From Gibbula magus (Eukaryota; Mollusca; Gastropoda; Trochida; Trochidae): a stretch of 64,000 bases of DNA. This document shows, in pieces, positions 55,431 through 64,000 of this stretch. The stretch spans positions 41,740,687-41,804,686 of the forward strand of contig OW388305.1 in the NCBI GenBank assembly GCA_936450465.1, written 5' to 3'. Position numbers and translations under genes: made by a program. The notes below the pieces were generated by a model that had not been told where the DNA came from, did no database searches, and saw only the letters and a program-made list of their open reading frames with translations. Numbering within the stretch: the stretch's first letter is position 1; every line of letters begins with the position of its first letter.

Positions 55431-55794
55431 TGGTGACATTATATTTGAAAAAAGTGATCGCAAAATTGATGTTGACAGACCTTTTTGAAATACGTATGTT
55501 GACACAATCAATTATTATATGACGAGCGATGAAATACCGGGATTTATCAGTGAAATAAACTGTCTATCAAGCTACAGTGAAAATAACCTATATTTTCACT
55601 GCTACCAGTGACTGATATAATTTGATGTCATAACACAATGGTCTGACGCAGCAAATTGGCTTATGACGTCACAGTGTTACTGTGGTGATGGGCTGTTCCT
55701 AGCGGACGCTCGGCGTGAAAACGACCTTTTTCATATGTAATTACAAGGATAACATCATATAAAAAATAGAATATCCGTCAGTTCTTGACAAATG
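55431..55794. other. Intronic DNA, nothing recognised
   Basis: Possibly the left part of the hairpin-bearing element that follows. Confidence 0.4.
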
Positions 55795-55911
55795 CCATGT
55801 TTACCTCATCTCTTGAGGTAGAAAAGTTATATATTTTCACTTATGGCTACGTATATATACGCCACTCGTGAAAATATAAACTTTCTACCTCACTCGATGA
55901 GATAAACATGG
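55795..55911. repeat. Long hairpin with ~52-bp arms
   Basis: CCATGTTTACCTCATCTCTTG... at the left and ...CTCGATGAGATAAACATGG at the right. The loop is TACGTATATATAC. Arms match except for a few changes. The right arm sequence (GATGAGATAAACATGG) also occurs at 4,941. Confidence 0.85.
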
Positions 55912-56480
55912 TAATACTCACAAAAAGACAGATATCCTTTATGTATTTTCTTATGTAAATTGAAAATATCCAAGCAATTTACTTACTTTACTTGGACTGA
56001 ACGATAACATCCTTTTAAAGGTACATCCATTGTGTTGTTGGGGGTCAAATATGCCAAACGTTATACATGGTCTTATTTTATTGAGAAGTACCAACTGTTA
56101 CCGAAAACTATCATTTTGATGATACTCGACCTAGTATATTGACGATATGAAGGTAAAAGTATCGATTTCTGATTGAAAACCGGACAATGCACAGCGTGTG
56201 GCGCGTGCCAATGAGTCAAGCGTAATTTTGGAATCTTATTTAAACCAGATAAAATAAAACATTTGGGTTGATAATGTTCAATAGGTCATATAACTACTGT
56301 GCGTGTAAAAAGAACATGCACTTTCGGTTTCTGCACATGCATAATGATGTTACTCGGTTTTATTTGGAAACTAGTAATTATGATATATTTGGCGATTGAG
56401 GATGAATATGCAAGCTTAGTGAATTTGATTGTATTGTAAACAACACATATGGTGTGTTGGAACGTACTAAAGCCAAATAA

Positions 56481-59303
56481 TTTTTAGCTCATCAGGCCTG
56501 AAAGGCCCGATGGGCTTATGGCATGGCATGGCGTCCGGCGTCCGTCCGTCCATCCGTCCGTCCATCCGTCCATCCGTCCATCCGTCCGTCCATCTGTCCG
56601 TCCATCCGTCCGTAAACTTTGCACATTTTCGACTTCTTCTCCAGAACCAATGACTCCACAGAGCTAAAATTTTATGTGCAGACTCCTTGGTCAATGGGGA
56701 TTCTAAATTGTAGATTTCATGACCCCGTGACCCCAAATGGGGTCACAGGGGTCACATCCTTAAAAACCTATTTTCATCTTCTTCTGCAGTTCCAAAAGGT
56801 CTAGAGAGCTGAAAAGTTGTGTACAGACTCCTTGGCCAATGGGGATACTAAATTGTAGATTTCGTGACCCCATGACCCCAAATGGGGTCACAGGGGTCAC
56901 ATCCTTAAAAACCTATTTTCATCTTCTTCTCCAGTTCCAAAAGGTCAAGAGAGCTGAAAAGTTGTGTACAGACTCCTTGGCCAATGGGGATTCTAAATTG
57001 TAGATTTCGTGACCCCTTGACCCCAAATGAGGTCACAGGGGTCACAACCTTAAAAACCCTTTTTCATCTTCTTCTCCAGTTCCAAAAAGTCAAGAGAGTT
57101 GAATAGTTGTGTGCAGACTCCTTGGCCAATGGGGATACTAAATTGTAGATTTCATGACCCCATGACCCCAAATGGGGTCACTGGGGTCACATCCTTAAAA
57201 ACCTATTTTCATCTTCTTCTCCAGTTCCAAAAGGTCAAGAGAGCTGAAAAGTTGTGTGCAGACTCCTTGGCCAATGGGGATTCTAAATTGTAGATTTCGT
57301 GACCCCTTGACCCCAAATGAGGTCACAGGGGTCACAACCTTAAAAACCCTTTTTCATCTTCTTCTCCAGTTCCAAAAAGTCAAGAGAGTTGAATAGTTGT
57401 GTGCAGACTCCTTGGCCAATGGGGATACTAAATTGTAGATTTCATGACCCCATGACCCCAAATGAGGTCACAGGGGTCACATCCTTAAAAACCTATTTTC
57501 ATCTTCTTCTCCAGTTCCAAAAGGTCAAGAGAGCTGAAAAGTTGTGTACAGACTCCTTGGCCAATGGGGATTCTAAATTGTAGATTTCGTGACCCCTTGA
57601 CCCCAAATGAGGTCACAGGGGTCACAACCTTAAAAACCCTTTTTCATCTTCTTCTCCAGTTCCAAAAAGTCAAGAGAGTTGAATAGTTGTGTGCAGACTC
57701 CTTGGCCAATGGGGATACTAAATTGTAGATTTCATGACCCCATGACCCCATTTGGGGTCACTGGGGTCACATCCTTAAAAACCTATTTTCATCTTCTTCT
57801 CCAGTTCCAAAAGGTCAAGAGAGCTGAAAAGTTGTGTGCAGACTCCTTGGCCAATGGGGATTCTAAATTGTAGATTTCGTGACCCTGTGACCCCAAATGG
57901 GGTCACAGGGGTCACATCCTTAAAAACCTATTTTCATCTTCTTCTCCAGTTCCAAAAAGTCAAGAGAGTTGAATAGTTGTGTGCAGACTCCTTGGCCAAT
58001 GGGGATACTAAATTGTAGATTTCATGACCCCATGACCCCAAATGAGGTCACAGGGGTCACATCCTTAAAAACCTATTTTCATCTTCTTCTCCAGTTCCAA
58101 AAGGTCAAGAGAGCTGAAAAGTTGTGTACAGACTCCTTGGCCAATGGGGATTCTAAATTGTAGATTTCGTGACCCCTTGACCCCAAATGAGGTCACAGGG
58201 GTCACAACCTTAAAAACCCTTTTTCATCTTCTTCTCCAGTTCCAAATAGTCAAGAGAGTTGAATAGTTGTGTGCAGACTCCTTGGCCAATGGGGATACTA
58301 AATTGTAGATTTCATGACCCCATGACCCCATTTGGGGTCACTGGGGTCACATCCTTAAAAACCTATTTTCATCTTCTTCTCCAGTTCCAAAAGGTCAAGA
58401 GAGCTGAAAAGTTGTGTGCAGACTCCTTGGCCAATGGGGATTCTAAATTGTAGATTTCGTGACCCTGTGACCCCAAATGGGGTCACAGGGGTCACATCCT
58501 TAAAAACCTATTTTCATCTTCTTCTCCAGTTCCAAAAAGTCAAGAGAGTTGAATAGTTGTGTGCAGACTCCTTGGCCAATGGGGATACTAAATTGTAGAT
58601 TTCATGACCCCATGACCCCAAATGAGGTCACAGGGGTCACATCCTTAAAAACCTATTTTCATCTTCTTCTCCAGTTCCAAAAGGTCAAGAGAGCTGAAAA
58701 GTTGTGTACAGACTCCTTGGCCAATGGGGATTCTAATTTGTAGATTTCGTGACCCCTTGACCCCAAATGAGGTCACAGGGGTCACAACCTTAAAAACCCT
58801 TTTTCATCTTCTTCTCCAGTTCCAAAAAGTCAAGAGAGTTGAATAGTTGTGTGCAGACTCCTTGGCCAATGGGGATACTAAATTGTAGATTTCATGACCC
58901 CATGACCCCAAATGGGGTCACTGGGGTCACATCCTTAAAAACCTATTTTCATCTTCTTCTCCAGTTCCAAAAGGTCAAGAGAGCTGAAAAGTTGTGTGCA
59001 GACTCCTTGTCCAATGGGGATTCAAAATTGTAGATTTTGTGACCCTGTGACCCCAATCTAGGTCACGGGTCATGACCCAAATATTTTCATCTTTATCTTA
59101 AGTACGTAAAGCTGTAGAAAGGTGAAATTGTAATTGTAGGATTGGTGACCCTGTGACTCCAAAGTTGGGTCACAGGAGTCATGGTCTAAAAAACCTATTT
59201 TTTTCTTGATAACAATGTATTACTTGATATAACTTAGATAGTCAACCTTAGATAATAATCAATGAAATCTTGATGAGCTACAGAGCCCATGGCTCTATTT
59301 TTT
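56481..59303 (+). mobile_element. GTCCGTCC-headed repeat with expanded satellite core
   Basis: Left end TTTTTAGCTCATCAGGCCTG, GGCATGGCATGGCG, a GTCCGTCCATCC run at 56,535-56,612, then a long array of 145-bp monomers, a short unique part and the right end GAGCCCATGGCTCTATTTTTT. Same structure as 16,984-17,690, but with about 17 monomers rather than four. Confidence 0.85.
56640..59060 (+). repeat. 145-bp satellite with 290/580-bp higher-order periodicity (~16-17 monomers)
   Basis: Each monomer has CTTCTTCTCCAGTTCC, GAGAGCTGAAAAGTTGTGTG, GACTCCTTGGCCAATGGGGA and a GACCCC...GGGGTCACAGGGGTCAC block. Odd and even monomers differ (GAGAGTTGAATAG versus GAGAGCTGAAAAG), giving a 290-bp dimer. Variants GACCCCATTTGGGG (57,744 and 58,324) and GACCCTGTGACC (57,881 and 58,461) repeat exactly 580 bp apart, so a four-monomer unit was amplified. 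The 64-codon ORFs recurring every 290 bp are by-products. Confidence 0.95.
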
Positions 59304-59329
59304 ATGAAACACAATGGATGCACCTTTAA

Positions 59330-59628
59330 TTTGCGATCCCTATTTCCAATTTTCGCCCAGGTCAGGGCGCTTAATACATCAAATACGGTAAGTGTGTACA
59401 TAAATTAGATGTAGCTTGATTTATTTACCTAGTTGTCTATTGTTCATGATTCAAGCACAATTTCCAATGTAGAGCTTACAGAAATTGGTTCCGGCCAGTG
59501 ATTGTCCATTGTATGAAAAAGTTATTTTCGTACTTGTGATTGCAAATGATTGATTTTGCCTTTTACTTTACTAATTGGTCCATTGTCCAAGTTAATCTTT
59601 CTTTATAGATGTTAGGAAAGTGTTGGAC
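59330..59628. other. Intronic DNA, nothing recognised
   Basis: No repeat or exon supported. Confidence 0.5.
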
Positions 59629-59870
59629 TTAAAGGCACTGTAGCACGTCATTCTTTCTGAAATAAGTGCTCTCAAGAAGAGGAAGAGTAAGAAGAGTAAA
59701 TGTTAACACTGGCTAAATAATACTCCTAAATCAATAAAAAGAGTTCTAAAATGAATGTACATGTTTCGGTTAAGCCATGTGAGTTCATTTCCTTTTGAGT
59801 GGCCATTTTAAAGTGTTTATGGCTGCTCTAGGGTAGTTCAAGTGATCTGACTGATGCAACGATATATACG
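59629..59870 (+). mobile_element. MITE family B, 3'-truncated copy
   Basis: TTAAAGGCACTGTAGCACG, AAATAAGTGCTCTC and GGTAGTTCAAGTGATCTGACTG follow the 9,430 copy. The right end is absent. Confidence 0.7.
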
Positions 59871-60361
59871 GGTAAACAATTGGTACGAACACGTATCTCT
59901 CAACTGTAATGCATTAAGTGTGAAACTCAAGAAATTTAATTTCATGTCACACACACTTCACATATTCACACACTATTGAAATTGTATAAAAAAAAACTCT
60001 AAATGACATTAAAATCAGCTGAAAACATTTCTGATATAAAAATATCCATTTTTCTAGGAAAAGTATGATTTTGTTGCCACGTTTTACGTTAAAATTCTTG
60101 AATCTCGGACAAAGTCTTCGCGTTTCTCTCGTTTGTCATCTTTTTTTGTCCAAACATTTTCCTGTCAATAACTGTAATGGAGTGTTATTTTGTGGGCGAT
60201 TATTGGTAATTAATGTCAACAACATCAAAGAAATCGGCTTTTCCTAATGATTAAATGCCTCTTTAGATGAAAGTTATTTTGGGGAAACGTATCATCTGTA
60301 TTTTAAGGAGAGTGAACAAACAAATTAATGATTTACATTGCCTTTAGTTTCCATGGACATC
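59871..60361. other. Intronic DNA, nothing recognised
   Basis: Chance ORF of 60 codons at 60,065-60,247 without a domain. Confidence 0.5.
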
Positions 60362-60717
60362 TTAAAGGGGCAGTAGCACGTTTTTGCAAACTTTTTCTTT
60401 CAAATTTCCCATTTATAATGATAGTTTATGTCATTTATATTTACTTTAGAAGGTAAAACATCTTATTACACAAACCAATTATCCGTAGTGGTAATAGCGG
60501 TGTTGTAAAGCAAAAATTGCATGGCGGCCATTTTATTGTGAACACATTTTATTATTTCAAATGACAAAAACGATTCCCATGGCTTTACAGAACCATGTAC
60601 ACTCATTTTTTAACTTGATTTTCCGAAGAGAGAATGGTGTTTTACTTTTGATGACATTATTTTTCAAATACATTTCATTGATTTATTTCAGAGGAAAACA
60701 TGCTACTGCCCCTTTAA
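60362..60717 (+). mobile_element. MITE family A, complete copy (356 bp)
   Basis: TTAA-AGGGGCAGTAGCACG at the left; the right end ATGCTACTGCCCC-TTTAA has one change. Confidence 0.9.
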
Positions 60718-60767
60718 ACTTGACTGTTAATTAGTTAATGATAAATTATATTTACAAATGATAACAA

Positions 60768-61072
60768 TGCCAGGTTAGCACAGTGGTTAGCGCGTTCAGC
60801 TTGGATCAAGAGGTCCGGGTTCGAATCCCGCCAGGGGCTCGGTAACTTTGACTGCTGTTGAGAACTGTTACATGCAGTAAGGTTTGGGTGCAATGCTACA
60901 CTGAATTTCATCACATTATAACCCATGGTTTGCTAGTTCCAGCCGATGTTTGCAGGTTTCACTGCAATGCTATGGCTTTGCAGGCTTTCTCCCTGCCATA
61001 ATACTAGCAGCCGTGCTATAAGTGAAATACTCTTGAAAGCGGTGTTAACCCTAACTCACCTTACCTCACTTC
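60768..61072 (+). mobile_element. tRNA-derived SINE, near full length
   Basis: GGTTAGCACAGTGGTTAGCG (A-box) and GGTCCGGGTTCGAATCCCGCC (B-box, the best preserved in the window), body with GCCGATGTTTGCAGGTTTCACT, and a CTCACCTTACCTCAC tail. It lies just 70 bp before the Kv-beta exon 2 acceptor. Confidence 0.9.
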
Positions 61073-61142
61073 TCAAAATTTCAAAACCAACTTTACTACA
61101 TTGTTTATTTATTTATTTATAAAATTTATTGTTTTGTTTCAG

Positions 61143-61186
61143 GAATCTTGGCAAGTCAGGCCTCAGAGTGTCCAATATAGGATTTG
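61143..61186 (+). CDS. KCNAB: Voltage-gated K+ channel beta subunit (Kv-beta), second coding exon (44 nt)
   Basis: Acceptor TTTGTTTCAG and donor GTAAGTAC bound 44 nt. Joined to the 37,733 exon it encodes the continuation RNLGKSGLRVSNIGFG, the first beta-strand region of the Kv-beta aldo-keto reductase barrel (human and fly Kv-beta read YRNLGKSGLRVS/YKNLGKSGLRIS here). The exon ends in phase 1 after TTT G, so the next exon should start by completing a Gly codon and continue toward a TWVTFGG-type segment beyond 64,000. Other aldo-keto reductases share only part of this block, so Kv-beta is the best call. Confidence 0.85.
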
Positions 61187-61397
61187 GTAAGTACAATTTT
61201 AAAATTGTTTTATTTATTGGCAATTGCCCCAATATACAGATGAACATTTACTTTAGGCAAGTTTGTGCCAAATCTGTTTAGTTCTGTTATTGTTTATTTT
61301 TGTGACAATAAAACAGCGAGAAAAGGTCAAAATTGTTGATTTAATCTTCCAAACATATCTCTATCTTCAGAATAACATTGGTTAAGAGTTATGTATA

Positions 61398-61919
61398 TAA
61401 ACTACCGGGCAAAAGAAAGTACTCACCTCAGTTGATTTTATCATATGTATGATTTTCAATTGCAAATATCTCAAGTTTTCGATGTCATAATCCAAAACTG
61501 ATAAGTACAGGTGTTTAGTTAGCAGTCAAATAATACTTCTACATGTTTTTTAATTATTTTTTTATAAATGAAATTTTAAGTTTAATTTTGTTTTTAAATT
61601 ATTGTTGATGATACACATCTGTTCATCGACATATAAGACATATCCTATGTGAAAATAAATAAATGTGCCTGATTCTGCACACATTTAAAACATTTTAAAC
61701 AAGGCAGGGGTCATGTTGGTGAAAATTTCATTCTTAACCCTGTCTTCATTACAAAAAGATATTTGAACTAAAATTTAACCTCAGTCACCAACAAAGTCAT
61801 TCAAACTACTGCAGATAAGTATTATTGTATCGTGTCATAGTCAAATAATCTGATTTCTTTTAAATATTGAATTAATCGAAATAAACTTAGGTGAAAACTT
61901 TCTTTTGCCCGGTAGTTTA
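61398..61919. mobile_element. TA-flanked inverted-repeat element (522 bp)
   Basis: AAACTACCGGGCAAAAGAAAG at the left is mirrored by CTTTCTTTTGCCCGGTAGTTT at the right, ~22 bp perfect. TA at both edges. Tc1/mariner-like MITE by structure (inference). No transposase ORF. Confidence 0.85.
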
Positions 61920-63349
61920 TCTTCAGTGTCTCTACCAGAATATTGCAACAGCTGTCACCATATATCAATTGTATCAATACATATTGTTGACACTTACAAC
62001 AATTGCATTTACCATTTTGACAGCATTCATAATGTAATTGAAATTGTCTAGAGAGAGAAGGATATGACAATGAGATTCATGAAAGAACTTTTGAAAATCA
62101 TTGGTTAAGTTTATCATTTACAAAGTTTTGAAATATGGTTACTAAAAAAATATGTTGATGAATGTACATGTAAAACAAACACACATATACTAAATCAAAG
62201 CAAAGATGTTTAACTTACTCGCCATAGATATTCTGGAAAACATTTATATCACCATGTGAAAAAATCTAACTTTAAAAAATCACGGATAGGTGGGAAAAAA
62301 TTAATTACCTGATTTACAGAATCTCCTACCATTATTTGGACAAAATTAGGGAAATGTTGCTCAGAATCCCTGAAAAAATAAAATGTTGCCAATTTTACCT
62401 CTCAACTAAAAAAAAATTCCCATGAATTACAAGCTACAAATACAAGTGAAAAATTATGATTTTCTTAATCAATTCATTTAGACCAGAGCAAAGTTGTTTT
62501 TTTTCTCTTTTTTTTTGCAGTCTGCCTTCTGGCATTTTGCCAAAAAAATCCATAAATGAAGTAATCAATTAATTTTGCTTGGCCTTATGGACAAATTCTT
62601 CTTCACTTCAATTATATAGAAATTAAAAAAAATTCTTTTTGAATATGATCTTTAGCAAATGCATGTCAATTGATGCAGTAACATAATTGTTTGTTTTTGC
62701 AATATTGACCAATAAAATAACTCATTTGATTTATAATATGACTCTGATAAACAAGTGTTAGCAGTTATAAGTAGTGTAAGTTGGTAAAGAATGTATTTGT
62801 AAATATTCTTCGAAGACTTTTCAGGACTTCAGTCCCAAGTTTAGTGACAGCTGCACATTTATACGCAAGTGTGCTTGTATATCATTGTTCAGTCAATGTA
62901 TCTTACTTATACCGACATTACTGTGTGTACAGTAAATAGGTCATTACCGGACATCTGTGTAGAGCCTCGGATTCTGATGTTGGCTACGTAGGTTGTTTCA
63001 GATCCATTCTGATGGATAGTTACCTTGTCACAATGGTTTCCTGAACAAATTATGACTCCTGACCATTCTGGGGTTTTTCGATTGAGTTAGCGTTGGCATT
63101 GGTGTCACCGTCCGCTTCAATGTTTCCATTGTTTCTGTGGCAGAATTCTAAAACGACATAATTTATCCTCACCAAATTTAGCATACAGCCTCTCATTATC
63201 CTCCCCAACCCCTTCTTATTTACAAGGGTAATTAAAATTATTTGTTAGAAGATCGTCCTTGGAGTATACTTATTACAAATTCTATTCCCATAAAAAAAAT
63301 AACACTGTAATACGTACTTCATGAAATATTATTGTAAAAATAAAAATCT

Positions 63350-63613
63350 TCAAGAATAAATGGGGGCGGGATAGCACATTGGTTAGTAAGTTCTGTTCTG
63401 TGCAAGAACTGTTCTACACGCAGTAAGGTTTGGGTGCAATGCTGCACTGAATTTCAACAAAGTTCCACCCATGGTTCGCTAGTTCCAGCCGATGCTTGCA
63501 GGTTTCACCACAATACATAGCCACATGGCGTTGCGGGCTTTCTCCCTGCAATAATACTAGCAGCATGATATAAGTGAAATACTCTCACCTCACCTCACCT
63601 CAAGAATAAGTGG
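63350..63613 (+). mobile_element. tRNA-derived SINE, B-box deleted, with target-site duplication
   Basis: GGGGGCGGGATAGCACATTGG head, then directly the GAACTGTTCTACACGCAG body: ~70 bp including the B-box is missing. The tail is (CTCAC)n. Duplicated target TCAAGAATAAATGG (63,350-63,363) and TCAAGAATAAGTGG (63,600-63,613), one mismatch. Confidence 0.88.
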
Positions 63614-64000
63614 CTACCCTAGCTAATAACTTCTCTCAAACTTCATTTATAATGTTTCAAACATGAAAAACCAAGAGCACATCAGAAAATGGGAACAGTT
63701 CCTTCAATATGTTCTTATTGTTTTCTAAGTTTAAAACATAATAATATAAATCAAAGTTTTGAAAATGACAGGTCGAAAGCATGCACATTTCCAACATTAC
63801 AAGACCATTTCTCAAACGATACGAAACATGAAAAGAATATTTTTTGCCTTTGAAGCTTATACGTTATTTGTCAAGTTAATGAAAATGAAAAGTTTTAAGA
63901 CATAAAAGGTCAAAAGCCAAAGCCTAACTCATATTGAATAACGTATGGGTTATAACTTTAAGAACCTGAGAAGAATTCCTTTCGTTTTATGTAAATAAGT

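Larger units (their letters stand above)
56015..59329 (+). mobile_element. MITE family E, second copy, split by a 2.8-kb insertion
   Basis: Left end TTAAAGGTACATCCATTGTG and right end CACAATGGATGCACCTTTAA, both TTAA-flanked. The left part runs to about 56,480 (CGTACTAAAGCCAAATAA) and resumes at about 59,304 (ATGAAACACAATGG). The intact 11,663-12,138 copy reads straight through this point. Confidence 0.85.
37753..61142 (+). other. KCNAB: Kv-beta intron 1 (23.4 kb), donor GTAGGT, acceptor TTTGTTTCAG
   Basis: Joins the two coding exons in phase 2. Filled with MITEs, SINEs, a LINE fragment, foldbacks and tandem arrays listed separately. No further Kv-beta exon was recognised inside, though alternative first exons cannot be excluded. 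Confidence 0.75.
61187..64000 (+). other. KCNAB: Kv-beta intron 2 (partial, runs off the window)
   Basis: At least 2.8 kb. Contains the TA-flanked inverted-repeat element and one SINE listed below. The stretch 61,920-63,349 is AT-rich with no exon or repeat recognised, and 63,614-64,000 likewise. Confidence 0.65.

Noticed and set aside
57099..59033. Seven 64-codon ORFs at 290-bp spacing
   Set aside because: They repeat with the satellite dimer; not a gene family.

Overview
This is animal (eukaryotic) nuclear DNA, most likely from a mollusc or another marine lophotrochozoan. It is AT-rich, gene-poor, intron-bearing and crowded with interspersed and tandem repeats. The taxonomic guess rests on the mix of elements: a Ngaro-type retrotransposon with an SGNH-hydrolase ORF, a GTCCGTCC-headed repeat that I know from mollusc genomes, and an uncharacterised zinc-finger-like multicopy gene family. 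No organism name can be read from the sequence.

Layout. 1-12 kb holds only repeats: MITEs, a tRNA-derived SINE and a 24-bp minisatellite. 12.3-15.8 kb, minus strand, is a spliced gene of unknown function. A short coding exon is joined in frame to a large exon that is broken by one TAA, and there are two duplicated small 5' exons. 16-28 kb is again repeats: truncated SINEs, a GTCCGTCC-headed repeat, a ~205-bp tandem array, a 1.4-kb TA-flanked inverted-repeat element and several MITE families. 28.2-29.1 kb is a 42-bp minisatellite. 29,233-35,832, minus strand, is an apparently intact Ngaro-type tyrosine-recombinase retrotransposon with Gag, RT-RNase H, tyrosine recombinase and SGNH hydrolase ORFs. 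Its split direct repeats are in the order A1-ORFs-B1-A2-B2, and the repeat copies look identical, so the insertion is young.

From about 37.3 kb to the end, plus strand, lies the 5' part of a voltage-gated potassium channel beta-subunit gene (KCNAB/Kv-beta, aldo-keto reductase family). The first coding exon ends at 37,752, intron 1 is 23.4 kb, and a 44-nt second coding exon lies at 61,143-61,186. The splice joins in phase and reads into the conserved YRNLGKSGLRVS block. Intron 1 holds MITEs, SINEs, a LINE 3' fragment, foldback elements and several tandem arrays. The most notable arrays are a 19-bp minisatellite apparently grown from LINE coding sequence, and a 145-bp satellite with a 580-bp higher-order period carried inside a GTCCGTCC-headed repeat that is itself inserted in a MITE.

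The genes do not form an operon or pathway. The window is one host gene start, one repetitive gene of unknown role, and a layered record of mobile-element insertion and local tandem amplification. All boundaries were read by eye. Repeat family names are structural descriptions, not database matches.
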